Assembly (NCBI GenBank): GCA_009767595.1
Contig: VSDK01016537.1
Coordinates: 136,553 to 200,552, forward strand
Direction: 5' to 3'
Origin: Symbiodinium kawagutii
Lineage: Eukaryota > Sar > Dinophyceae > Suessiales > Symbiodiniaceae
DNA length: 64,000 nucleotides
Shown here one piece after another: positions 42,594 to 53,949 of this stretch. Position 1 is the first letter of the stretch; each line of letters begins with the position of its first letter. The position numbers and the translations under genes are program-made. The notes under the pieces were generated by a model. It was not told where the DNA came from, did not search any database, and worked only from the letters and a program-made list of their open reading frames with translations.

Positions 42594-43757
42594 CGGATTT
42601 ACATAGGCTGCGTGTGTGCATGTGTGTGCAATGCAATGCAATGCAATGCAATGCAATGCAATGCAATGCAATGCAATGCAATGCAATGCAATGCAATGCA
42701 ATGCAATGCAATGCAATGCAATGTAATGTAATGTAATGTAATGTAATGTAATGTATGCATGTGTATGTGTGTGTGTGTGATGATGTGACGTGGGACCAAG
42801 CAAATCTGCAAAGGTTGATGCTTGCTAGTCGTCTTGAGCATTTTGCAGGACCAGCCCCGCAATAGTGCTGCGTCCAGCCTAGGCCAGGCATTTCACTTGC
42901 AACCACTTTCAGATGTCAGAGGAGTTAAAGCAACAGAATTTGACACGGCATCTTGAGATCTTGAGATAGATGGGATTGGTCACGCAGATGCCATCAGATA
43001 CTCGGACTGCCTTCGCGCAAAGATTTTCAGCGACTTCAGTGATTTCCACAGCCATCCTTTCAGGACTGGATTTCGAGACCTTTTAGAGGTGCAGCCTTGT
43101 ATTCAGGTCCAGGACTGAGGGCCTAAGGGTGACTAAGCGCTGGCACCAGGCCACTCAACGAAGAGGCTTTTCATTTTTTTGCCGCCGCAAAGGCAAGCAT
43201 TTGAGCAGCAGGATGAGATAGCTCTCAGCGAGGTGCCCTCTTCGCACTTCTAACCTTGTCCAGGCTACACTGCAAGAGAGAAACAGAGGGAGAGAGAGAG
43301 AGAGAGGGCAGAGAAAGAGAGACAGAGAGAGAGACAAAGAGAGAGATCTCTGTGGCACTGGAACTTGGTTGACACTGACTTGACACCCTCGAAATCTTGG
43401 CTCAAGCTTTAATGTGAACCATGTAGTGGAGAATCGCCATGGCTGGCGAGATTTATGAGGTACAAGGCGTGCTGGGATAGATAGTAGCGAAGTAGCTGAG
43501 TAGCTGAGTAGCTGAGAAGCTGTACATGCGGGACCTGCGTCTCTTGCACAGGCTTCCTCAAGTTTGGAAGAGGAGGTCCCTCGTGCCCATCAGAACTTCG
43601 TGGGCGGACCGTGTCTATAGAATGTTTGGAAGGCAGGACCTTTGGGCTGATCTTTCTTTCGTAGTCAGATTTGCCGAGAAATGGAGTCCATGGAGACCAT
43701 GGAGACATATGGAGACTATGACCCAAACCAGTACCATTAGTCAGCATCAAAACATCC
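42594..43757. other. Spacer with microsatellites
   Basis: Holds the TGCAA/TGTAA array, a GA-rich stretch at 43275-43350 and TAGCTGAG repeats at 43490-43515. No gene recognised. Confidence 0.55.
42628..42755 (+). repeat. Pentanucleotide array switching from TGCAA to TGTAA
   Basis: About 18 TGCAA units followed by about 7 TGTAA units with a sharp border at about 42720. Confidence 0.97.
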
Positions 43758-45285
43758 ATGGCAGATCTGTCCTCAGGGAATGTGTTCGAGCTCCCTGCGG
43801 AAGCAGCCTGCCTGTCCGGCCGAGTTCGCAGTCTCCTGTGGCTGGACAGCATCAAGTGTCAAGATTCTGCTGTTCGTCGCTCCACGCCAAAGGAGCTTCA
43901 CAGCATGTGTCCCTGGAAGGTTTGGATGAATGGGTAGATAATGTGCAGAATTTGAAGAGAATGTGTAGAGTTGGCATGGGTGCTCCACTCTTCCAGTCCG
44001 CTTTCGTGCTCAGGTTGGACCATGGGGTCAGCAATACGCTCAGGTTTGAGATCAAGAGAAACACAATGACCAAAATTTGTGAGTACCTGAAGCATCACAG
44101 GGATCACACCGTCAGTGAAATCATTACTCCACTTCCTAGTGATGATCTTCGTGATTGCGGAGCATCCCGGTGGGATTGTAGCTTTGTGAACGTTGACCAC
44201 GAGACCTTGTTTGACATTGGCTTTGCAGCAAACACTCTGGCTATTCCAAGTCTGGATTTTTTAGTCAATGCCAAGATTGCATGCTCAACTTCCAACAAAA
44301 GTGCAGACAAACTTCGCAAGGAGTACAAAATGGTCAATGATTTGCCTGCACAAGAGGAGGCGGAGCTTCGACGGGCATACACATCTCTCCAAAAGAGCCA
44401 AGGGGAGGAAGCGGATATGGACCTCTCTCAGCTTGCAGCTGCCAGCGTCGCTCAAAGTGGTCTTGAGTCAGCAAGGCAGCAGATGATGACTTTGAAAGAT
44501 GCTGACGAAGGAACAAAGGAGGCGACAAAAGACCAATCAAGCAAGGCAGTGAATACTAAGAGCTGGCGCCGGGGCATGTGGTCCGCGGCAGTGAAGAAGG
44601 ATTGGCAGGTTCTAGCAGATGCTCCTCCAGAGATACAGGGTGAAAGAAGCCTAGTAGAAAGTGCCATTTATGCCAGCCAGGGCAGGGCCCTAAAACATGC
44701 TTCGTTCGAACTTCGGGCGGACGAGGAGCTTGTTCTCCTTGCCACGAGCTTTTTGGGGAAAGCCTTCGGGGATGCTGCTCCCGAGTTGCGAGGGAATCGG
44801 AGCTTTGTGCTGAAGGCAGTGGCCAGGCATGGTGCCGCCCTTTCACATGCGGAGCAGTTTCGTGGTGACAAGTCCTTCCTCCTTGACGCTGCCAAAGCCG
44901 GATGCGGCTCAGCCCTCCAAGGTGCAAGCGATGCGCTGCGGAGTGAGAAAGATTTTCTATTGGAGATGGTCATTCATGATGCGATNNNNNNNNNNNNNCG
45001 GAAGAGCTTCGCAGCGACAAGGAATTTGCAATGGAAGCTGCAAGAAGGAATGGTGCTGTCCTGAAATTCATGAGTTCCAATTTCCAAGCAGATTTGGACA
45101 TAGTGCAAGTGGCCATTGCTCGAGACCCTAGAGCTGCCGCCCATGCTCATCCCTCGCGTCGACACGAGCTCGGCATCACAGAGCGTGATGCCGCGATTGG
45201 GCAAACGCAGCTGGCAGAGGAGTACAAAGCTCAAGTTGAGGCAGGCCGCAAGTCCAAGACCCATGAGGCGGGCCGTCGCTCTTGA
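43758..45285 (+). CDS. SKP1-like protein fused to DUF4116 repeats, interrupted by assembly gap
   Basis: Exon 1 starts at ATG 43758 (ACATCCATGG): MADLSSGNVFELPAEAACLS fits the POZ start of SKP1 (L.SSDG..FEV...A..S). After an intron ending near 44043 (GCTCAG), the frame gives NTMTKICEYLKHHRDH, then WDCSFVNVDHETLFDIGFAA, NTLAIPSLDFLVNAKIA and LRKEYKMVNDLPAQEEAEL, matching the SKP1 dimerisation and F-box-binding region (WD..F..VD..TLF.li.AANYL.I..L). A linker follows, then DUF4116-type repeats from about 44580: DWQVLADAPPEIQGERSLVE, ALKHASFELRADEELVLLAT, AFGDAAPELRGNRSFVLKAV, ALQGASDALRSEKDFLLEMV. After 13 Ns the repeat continues in another frame (EELRSDKEFAMEAARRNGAV) to TGA 45283-45285. SKP1 links cullin-1 to F-box proteins in SCF ubiquitin ligases. 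The role of the repeats is unknown; they could replace the F-box adaptor. Confidence 0.85.
44986..44998. other. Assembly gap (13 N)
   Basis: A run of N inside a DUF4116 repeat. Coding frames on the two sides agree only if the true gap length leaves remainder 2 on division by 3, so the 13-base size is not real. Confidence 0.95.
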
Positions 45286-45534
45286 GGCATGTTAGCGCAT
45301 AGCCCTTGCCATAAGAAGCCCACTGACCCAACTGTGGGTGTTGGAATTCTAGGCAACAATAATTTCTTGAGCACCGATCGCATTCACTGACTCTGCCCCC
45401 CCATTGAACCTACTTTTGGAACCTAGCACAATGGAAAACCTCCGGAAATTTACGCCTGTGGAAAGAATGCGCCCATACCACCACACCGGTTCTGCTATAG
45501 GCTCTCTTTTGGGGTCAGTCTTCTGGCCTGCCAG

Positions 45535-45693
45535 GACGTGCAGCCAGACATGGGTCCAAGGCAGCTTGCTTCAGAGCCTATTGCCTACACAACCTTGAAG
45601 CTGGCAAAGGTTGTTGGATTTTCTGCGGGAAGCACCATGATGGGCAATTTCGGCCAAGGCATTGGGGGGAAGTTGTGGGAGGTGGTGATCTAA
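45535..45693 (+). CDS. Possible terminal exon, glycine-rich end
   Basis: After the acceptor-like TCTGGCCTGCCAG, 52 codons read to TAA at 45691-45693: ASEPIAYTTLKLAKVVGFSA then GSTMMGNFGQGIGGKLWEVV. The small-residue helix could be membrane-associated. It may be the last exon of a separate gene; no family recognised. Confidence 0.3.
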   Translation, partial: DVQPDMGPRQLASEPIAYTTLKLAKVVGFSAGSTMMGNFGQGIGGKLWEVVI

Positions 45694-47857
45694 CAAGGCA
45701 TCAGGTCAGGAAGCGTTCGAGACCCGGTTCCACTTCAGAAACCCGGCATTTTGCTGCGTTTTGGGGATCGTTGGTAACCCCGATGCATGGAGAAATGCCT
45801 CCCACCCAATCCTGTTTCCCTGGGCGGAAGAGGCAACTACGTCGCCGCAAATGCCTATGTTGATCTCTTTCCTTACCGGCTTCGGCCGGAGACGCTTCTT
45901 CGCAAAAGGCTTTCAGTAGCCCATTTTCTTTGAACATGGTTCCACGCTGAAGCGACTTCCAGGTTGCGTTAGGGGGCAATCCCATTTGCGGAGAGCCCTG
46001 TGGCAGGGCCCATTCCCTGAACGGCCAAAAGCATCCAATCTTTGACGCTGAGGATTGACACCTCCGTCATCATGTGGGGTGCTGTGGGTGGTGGCATTGG
46101 CATGCGAAATAAAGCGTTTGGAGACCAAGACGTGTCCAGCTCAGATTGCCAAAACATATAACATCCAAGACGGGGGCGAGTCGATGTGTGCATGATGTGC
46201 ACGTGAAGTCTTTTTGATCAATATCGACTCAATTCACCATCATTGACAAATGGTGAGCCAGGTTTTACTGGCGCTGGTGTCAATTCGCATGTGACATCAG
46301 ACCAACAGTCGTGTTACCATTCTTTTCGATCGTGGCTTTGCATGAAGCGAGACTCTGAAGGTGCTGCTGCAAGAAGAAGATGCACTTCTGTCGATAGTTT
46401 CTAAGCGGCACCGGTTTCGCAAAATTGGGTTTTACTTCAGCAGTTTGACGCAGCTCCTTTGTGCTTGGATCTTTCTATTGCATTGTTCGCAAAGGTTTCA
46501 TGCTAATTGGTGGATCAAATCCATTTTTGCGGTATAGATTTGGTTGAAATTTGGATACTAATTAGATTTTGTTCTCCATCTCGTGGGTTCCTTTTCGTTT
46601 GATGTGGCGGTTCATGAGCATTTGAAGCTTCCATGCTTGCAGCTGCAGCTTGGTGTCCAAGACATGCGCCACTGAGGAAGATGCCACCAAGGCGCGCCAC
46701 CAGATCCTGCTTCGCATAGCCGGTGTCGCATGACATGGCATGTAGATGTGGGATGTGAGGTTGCGACAGTTGAGACCTGGCCCAGGCCGTGAGGTTCATG
46801 TGTGCCCGAATGCATGCAGTGCCCTTGGTGATGCCGATCAAGTTTGATAAAGCGACGCGGGATGCAATTCTTGCACCGAGTGCGGGTACTATCAAGCTGG
46901 ACCCGGGGCGGCAAAGTCAGATGCACAGAAATGTAGAGAAGTACGTGTGCCCCATGTGGCAGAGTAGTGCGGTGCTCCCGAGGAAATTCCGACTGAAGAT
47001 GCAAAGGCAGCCGAGACATTGGCTGCTGAGCAGCACCGATACCCATCTTCCGAAGATTGCTGTGCATTTCAGATGGCTACATCCAAATCCACTGGCAGGA
47101 TTAGGCTGTTTCTCCCTCCCAATTTCTGAGCAACAAGGACTATGGTGAAGCTTCTAGATTGCGAGACCAAGAGGCCAACCAGATCAGCGAGCTTCTTCAG
47201 TTGCAGTGTCAACTCAGTGTAACTGACCTGGCGCATCCACCGAACTTCAAGCGCTGTGCCTCTCATGGCAGCGCTCCAGGCTTTGAGAAGCACAGCTATC
47301 ATCGATCGCCGTGGTGGCCTTACAGCTTCGGTATCAGCATGGCCTTGCAGCCAGGGCAGCCAGACATGTCACTGTCCCGAGGTCCTGTCCCTGGCAACGT
47401 GGAGAGTTCACCCCTGGGAGGATGGCCTCAGCTGGCAGAGGGCTTCTCGCCTCGTCGCTTGGTGCGACTGGCTGTGTTGCATGTTGTTGCATGTTGTTGC
47501 TTTTGCTTGGGATTTTTCTATTCCCCATGGCTCCCCTACCCATGAGAACCCAACATATTTTTACCACTCCGCTGAATGTTTGACATTGAGTTGCACCGAA
47601 ATCTCACTGCGGGGGGTGGAGGTGAAGGGGCAGAAATCTAGTGAAAGATGAAGTAGAGACAGCTGAGAACAAAAGCAACTGACATCTCATGAAGCCCTCA
47701 GCGCTCTGCCGTGGGGAGCCAGGGAAGGAGGGGACCGCAGGAAAATGAAAACATTAAGATAACCTGTATTTTAGAGGGAAAGGATGGGAAATGAACGCAA
47801 TGGATTAGGATTTCTTAAAAGATTTGATTTGAATATTTTGAATCAGAGCCTGCGCAG
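45694..47857. other. Region without an assigned gene
   Basis: Frames at 46789-47148 (+) and 46612-47067 (-) overlap and neither is recognised. TTGCATG repeats at 47478-47500. Confidence 0.45.
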
Positions 47858-49117
47858 TTGAAAGAGATCCAAGAATCTGAGCTTGCAATCCAGAAATATC
47901 CAGAATTTCCCAGAGAAAGATTTGATACTGAGCAGGGAGGGTTGAAGAGAGAATTGATTACTTCACGAAGCTTCACTTTTGACACATCGGTGAAGTGGAG
48001 CAAATCTCAGCCTGCGCAGTGGCACAGCAAAGGTAAGCTGCAAGCTCCTTTGCATGCAGGGATGAGGCACCGCAACGTGGTGTGAGTTGCCTTGGTACAA
48101 GTGACAGAGATCATAACCCTGACTGGTAGAGTGAAATGGCTATTGTGGTTGGGGAGTTGGGGATGTCCTTTATGAGAATTGTGGCCATTGCAGAATTTCA
48201 TGCATTTTGACGAGACAAATGCCGTTAGCTGGGCAATAGCCTTGGGCGAGTCAGGATCAGCCTCAAAGGTGTCCGTGGAAAGAATGGATTGACTGGCTCC
48301 TTGCTGATGAGCCTTGGTGAGGGCAAATGGAAGGCCTGGACATCTTGCTTTAAAGAATTGTTTCTTCCCTTTTGGTGTACAAGTCAGAATTTTTGCTTGA
48401 CCATTCCCTTGATTCCTGTTCGAGCCTCTTTGGACACTCTTGGCCTCCAAGTGTTGTTCACGGAAGGCGCAGCTCGACAATGAGATGGGCAGTGCGATTG
48501 TTCACGAAAGCAATGTCGAGATCATTCGGTACTCAGAAGGCCCTGTGGATCAGAGGACCAAGGATGAGCGAACTGCACTGAGAAGGGCCAAGATTCAAGA
48601 AAAGCGAAGTCAGTTGCTTGTCTCTTCAGAGGGGGACGGGATGGGGGGAGGAGTTGTATTTTGTTCGGTTGGTGACGCCAGAAGGCTACTCCTGTGCTTC
48701 GGACTGAGGTTGCTGGAGAAGAAGGCAGCAAAGGGCAATGTTGTGGAGCAAATCCTGGCCACAACCGGTCCCTCCCAGCGAAAGCGAATGTACTGGATCG
48801 CTGGTACATGGAACGGATGGGAGCCAGAGGAAATGCTTTGGAATGAAAATGACAATCACTTTAGCTTTCCTGTGACAGTTGGTGAGACCATCGAGGCCTT
48901 CCAAGTTCTCTTGGATCAGCAAGGCAACTCGTGCCTACATGCAGGAGATGTCCCACAACGGTGCCCCCAAGGCGGGGTGCTGGTTCAGGGACCCGATCCA
49001 AAGTGGAGATGTGAAGGCTTCAATTTCAAGATGGCCAAGGCCTCTGGTTGTTACAGTGTGCGGCTCTTGCTGGATGCCAAGGGCTTTGCCAAAAAGGTTC
49101 AGTGGGTTCCACTGTAG
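47858..49117 (+). CDS. Protein with carbohydrate-binding-module-like domain (two-exon model)
   Basis: First exon about 47858-48031 (LKEIQESELAIQKYPEFPRE ... SVKWSKSQPAQWHSK), followed by the donor AAAG|GTAAGC. Main exon from about 48480 to TAG 49115-49117. Its second half reads KRMYWIAGTWNGWEPEEMLW, NDNHFSFPVTVGETIEAFQV and LLDQQGNSCLHAGD, the pattern of a beta-sandwich starch/glycogen-binding fold (CBM20/CBM48-like: 'v.GsWn.W.p..m' then 'f.f.v..g...eeFq...d'), which dinoflagellates carry in many multidomain proteins. The first half (IVHESNVEIIRYSEGPVDQR, then RRAKIQEKRSQLL) is charged and unassigned. The phase of the exon join does not fit the most obvious acceptor, so the two exons may not be adjacent. 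Binding to glucan is inferred from fold resemblance only. Confidence 0.55.
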
Positions 49118-49901
49118 CCTGCAGGCGGCAGAGCCCACCCGGATCCAGTCCAAAAAATAGTCCTACCGCCTACCTCGCAAGCAAAGCACCTGCGGAACCT
49201 GCAGCTAGATCTTCCGCTCATCCGCGAAAAAGTGACGGGTTGCACACTGCAGACTGCTTCCATGCTTGTGTGACCACTTAGGGTTTCGCTGCGATCACTG
49301 AGTCACCCAGCGCAGGTGAACATGTTGCTACTGGGTTTGAAGATCAGCGTGAGGCCAAGAAGCACTGACTGAAGTTTCTATCTCCATGAATTCCAAGTAC
49401 TTCCAACATCTTTCAACTGCTTTCAACTGCTTTCAATATGCTGTCGCTTGTTTTTGTTCTGCCGCTAGCGGGTTTCTCATGGCAGCCAGGCTCAGGTTCA
49501 CTGTCACCTTTAGTCCATGTGAGCATTGGAGACTGCATTGATGTGTCCCAACCCGAAATGCGACGGTAGAGGTCTGCTGGCTTGGCCAATCACCCAATGG
49601 AGCAGCTAGATTCAGAATCATGAATCATGAAGCATCATGAGATCCAGCAGCATCGGATATGTTGAATGACAACGACAGCGCAACACGAATGCAGAAAGCT
49701 ACAGATCTGATCGAGTCCCTCGGCGGTCCTCTCGCTGAGCTCCCTTGAGAAATTACGCCGGCAGCCTACGAACGCCGAACGCCGGTCGCAGTGCACACGG
49801 AACGATGAATTGTGGTCCTCAGTGTGCATGCGTTTGTCAGGTCGCAAGCATCTGCTATTCGACGCACTTCAGCACAAGAGCTTTTCAACTCTGGTAGCCA
49901 G
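49118..49901. other. Spacer after the CBM-like gene
   Basis: No gene recognised. Contains CTTTCAACTG repeats at 49410-49435. Confidence 0.4.
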
Positions 49902-50213
49902 GTAGGCTGCCTGAAATTCGAACTGGTCTTGGAATGTTTTGACTCCGTTTCTAGTGCTGACCTGCAAGCTGTCAGTGCCAATCAAATTGCTCAGGCAAGT
50001 GCCTATCGAGCTCTTGACATGGCTGGCCTGGAGGTTGCAAAGTCAGCTGGCGAAGTCTTGAGAAAACATCAGCATCCCCCTGCGTATGCGAAGGTGGATG
50101 AAGACCACAACTCGGAGATCACTCGCGGTGAGGAAGGGTTCAAGTTTCATGACCTTGTGACCTTGTGGCGTCATGGGCAGAGAGAGAAGGCTTTTGAACT
50201 TGGAAACATATGA
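49902..50213 (+). CDS. Possible exon with one EF-hand-like loop
   Basis: The frame reads CLKFELVLECFDSVSSADLQ, then AQASAYRALDMAGLEVAKSA, then AYAKVDEDHNSEITRGEEGF and stops at 50211-50213. DEDHNSEITRGE has acidic or Asn residues at loop positions 1, 3 and 5, Ile at 8 and Glu at 12 like an EF-hand, but Ser replaces the usual Gly at 6. No ATG start is available, so this would be a last exon. Weak support. Confidence 0.35.
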   Translation, partial: VGCLKFELVLECFDSVSSADLQAVSANQIAQASAYRALDMAGLEVAKSAGEVLRKHQHPPAYAKVDEDHNSEITRGEEGFKFHDLVTLWRHGQREKAFELGNI

Positions 50214-51780
50214 AACATGAATTATGAATGTACGCATGATACAAGTGGTGTGCCTTCACATAGATACGGATACTATCAACATTTTTGATGTTTTTTCATT
50301 TTTTCAGTAGTTGCAAAGGTACACGCACACACACACACAAGAGGGTCTTTCTGAAATTGGGGGACCCCTAAAATCATCCACTCATCATTTAAAGCAGACT
50401 ATTCGCGGATGATTTTGAGGTGCATGTTTACACATGACAGATTCGCCAAAATCTTGGCCACACAGTCCACAAAAAATGACATCAATTCATGTGAGCAATA
50501 TATTTTTCAATAGAAAAACGGAACTAAAACCAGCACTGCCGGATGTGTCAGAGCAAGCAAACTCGCTAGGTTGGTGCTAGGTACGTTTGGAAGGAATCTG
50601 TGATGTGTTTGATCACCAGCTGGGCTTGAAAGACGCGGTGAACTCGATGTTGCAGATGCTAGCACCGCTCAAAAACATCAGCCAATGCATGCTGAGCCAA
50701 TAGAGGCATCGGCTTACGGCCTTGGAGCCAACATTTTTTTCACCAAATTTTAAACAGGAGGTAACTACAATTAGGAAACCAGATCGACAATTTGAAGTGA
50801 CTATGTCTCTTCCATGGAAAGAAGTAACCGCGGTTGCGACATGCCCCATGCTCATCCTGTTTTCAGCCTCAGACGTCCAAACCCTGATGTTTTCATCCAG
50901 CAATTTCTCCCAGACTCTAGCGGATCATACGCGGTACAAACATTTGGAGAAACCGTCATACCTCTTGCATGTGCAAACATGGGTTCGCACCCACACATCT
51001 TGCATCATATGCATTCATATGCCATCATGAGCGCGCAAGCAAGTAAACTCCCGAATCGACTCGGCAGAAACACATATGGATGCATTCGATTTATGCTTGA
51101 CAGAAGTTTCTGAAGTTTTCAGTAATTTTGTCCAGGAGCCTTTCCCGCAAAAGTCGATGCGTTCCAAATCTTTGGTTGAAGGTATGGCACTTGACCCACG
51201 GCAGGGTTGGCAGCGCAGCTTCTCACTGATTTCACGTTCTTTATTTGTTTTGTAAGCAAAATGAAGCACATGCATATTTCAAAATGCATGCAGTAGATAC
51301 ATCGTACCGCAGAGTTCAATACAGTAGACGCGTTGGAGACATTTGAACACATTAAATATTTTCCAGAGGTATATTGGTCTTGACTTGAAGAGAAATGGCA
51401 GCAGCCCATGTCCTTCTTCACATCGACCTATCTCCTTCAAAGTGCCTTCAACTTTCCAAATCCATTGGTACCTCCAGCCTCGGCAGTTTGATCTCCGTGA
51501 AAGTGTTTGAAAGGCTCAGCTCTTTACGTTCTCTTGGTAGGTTGACTGAAGAGTTGCGTTGGCCAGTCACAAGTTACCGCAGCTCTTGAGAGAGGTTTTC
51601 CCCCATTCTGTTTGGCCTTAATTCCGCTATGGCTCTCTATTCAGGTGGTATTTTTTGCGTCCCAGAACCTCATGGTTGCTCTTCATCCCCCCTTTCCAGG
51701 CGGATCAGACAAGACTATCCTCTCGACCTGTTGATCTCCGCTCTATCGTTCAAATGGCCTTCTCCCGTACCTGCTGCTTG

Positions 51781-51830
51781 GATCTCCTTGGATCTCCTTG
51801 GATCTCCTTGGATCTCCTTGGATCTCCTTG
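51781..51830 (+). repeat. 10-bp tandem array
   Basis: Five exact copies of GATCTCCTTG. Confidence 0.97.
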
Positions 51831-52114
51831 GACCAGGGAGTGTGCTCAGCCAAGACTTCACTCACTGCCAAAAAAGGAGGAGCTGATGCCGTCCTCACGG
51901 CTCGATCTCAAGACGCTGAGCATAGACTGCCCCTTGAACATTTCGCCGCACCCATTCATTCAGACATTCCCGTTCCGCAGTACCTGGTTGGCAGGAAATA
52001 CCAGGAAATTCTGAAAATTGCATCACAATTGGCTTTATTTTTCATCTTTTTATATCCTCAATCCAGATGTTCTACATCGTGGCGCCCAAGCATCCCGGGC
52101 CTTAAAAGCCTCTG

Positions 52115-52115
<1 letters not shown>

Positions 52116-52145
<30 letters not shown>

Positions 52146-52149
52146 CTTC
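52116..52149 (+). repeat. TTC triplet array
   Basis: About eleven uninterrupted CTT/TTC triplets. Confidence 0.97.
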
Positions 52150-53949
52150 AAATGCCACTTTATCTCTCCCATGAGAAGACTTGAGGTCTCGAAGCAGAAT
52201 GTTCCGCTTCCATCCTTCTTGTACTCTACAAACTATTTCATCTCCCTTTCAAAGAGGGGCTCTCAGAGCATGTTAGCACCCCCAGATTTACAGCAAAAAT
52301 ACCTCCCCAGAATTTTCTTGCCTCAGCACATTTGCTCCCTGGCACAATAAACTGCACACTCAGAGCACTAGTGTCATTGGCAAAGGATCCTGCAGTATGG
52401 AAATCACTTGCCATAATTGACATGATCAGAGAGAGCTTCTCATTTGTTGCTGCTGATGGGTTGGCCAACATAGATCGTGTTTTTTCGGTGCACCGTGGGT
52501 TCGATGGGAATTCGCTTCGAATAAGGTCCTTCGGTGTACCCGCACCCACGTAGGTGCAGCTGAGCTTTGCAAGGCTCGGCTGAGACTAAGCTGCTCATTT
52601 GGCAGGGACCTGGCTGAGAATCGGAGAGCCTCCAGCACAGATTCTCCGCCGCTGGGCCCTCAAGGCTGTCATGCTCAAGCGAAAGGGTGGCCAAGATGCG
52701 TGACATTTGGTGACTTCCAAACTATCAAGTGTGCTCAACTGCAGCAGTTGCTGCTGGGACCTAGCCCTCACCGTAACCTGCAGCAGGGGAAGGTTTCTTT
52801 CCAACTCTTCCATCTCTTGGACCTGCACAATCACCACCACCGCACGGATCCACATGTCACATCAGGTCGTGGTTGCAAACCTCCTCGCCCACCTCGTCTG
52901 GTCTTGATGTGAGGGTGGGATGGGTGACCTTTTTCGGTTGCCACAATTTTCGCAGAGACCATGTCGAGTCAGGACCGGTACCAACTTTTGACAACCAGAA
53001 GTAGTGCGACTCACCACCACAGTGAGGATCTTGGGGCATTTTTTCGACACAAATTTTTCTACACATTTTTACCTCACTGAGCTCGCTCAACTGAGGTGAA
53101 CGAGCTCTCAGTTCCCCCGGGTCATGGCCTTAGGAACTGCAGCTGGACACACAACTCGCCCTGCCGAGTTGCCAGGCCGAGTGCAGCACCAACTGATGGC
53201 CTCCCAAGTTCGCCTGTCAGAACAGAGGCGCGCAGCGACATGTGTGACACCACTGATGTTGTAAGATCTCTGAGGGTTCTGGAGACATTTTTAGATCTAA
53301 GTGGAAAGATGTTCAGATCTAAGTGGAAAGATGTTCAGAATGCTGCATGTGCCTTGTGGATGAAGGCAGCTGGATTTGGAAGAGGAGACACGGAGAGGGC
53401 ATTGGAAACATTTGGAAACATTGTGAGTCCTGTTCGGCTCGGTGAGTCTGGCTGCCTATGATGCATAAGCCTGCATAGGCTGCATCGGTATGTCCACATA
53501 TGAGGGATATTCCCAACCATATCCAACCATCCTTGAATGATCATTGATAGGAAAGCCAGCCAGCTATGGGGTGGAGAAGTCTTGGACAATCGCACGTCAT
53601 GAGGCTGTAGCATTCTCGGCAACTTTCTACACAGGCAAGCACTTCCTTCCCGATTTGCAGAAAAACCCTGCGGGATGGCATTACACTTTGCACATCATTA
53701 GACATTCATTCGACTTTCAAAACAGATATAAAAGTGGGTCAGACTGCGGCATAGTAAGTAACTCATCAAGCGCTTCAGATGGGCGATGCAACTGCTAATT
53801 TCTGGGGCGAATTTTTCGACAGTAACATGTTTCAAAGCTGATCGTGAGAATTGGTGTGGTACTGCCCCAGCCATGTTGTGTCGTAATGTGTGGTCCTTCC
53901 AAGCCACAGGCTATTGAGCGGCCACAAAAAACCTGCGTAGACCAGCTGC

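Larger units (their letters stand above)
50214..53949. other. Region without an assigned gene
   Basis: Contains a short CA run at about 50325, repeats at 51781 and 52116, and a 22-bp tandem duplication (AGATCTAAGTGG...) at 53294-53338. Frames at 51860-52010 (HRLPLEHFAAPIHSDIPVPQ) and 53552-53740 (VEKSWTIARHEAVAFSATFY) look protein-like but are unassigned. Confidence 0.45.

Noticed and set aside
46789-47148. Possible dynein heavy-chain C-terminus (EKYVCPMWQSS resembles Y.CPvY.t)
   Set aside because: Only one short resemblance; the expected WilrGvALL-type ending and neighbouring dynein exons are missing.
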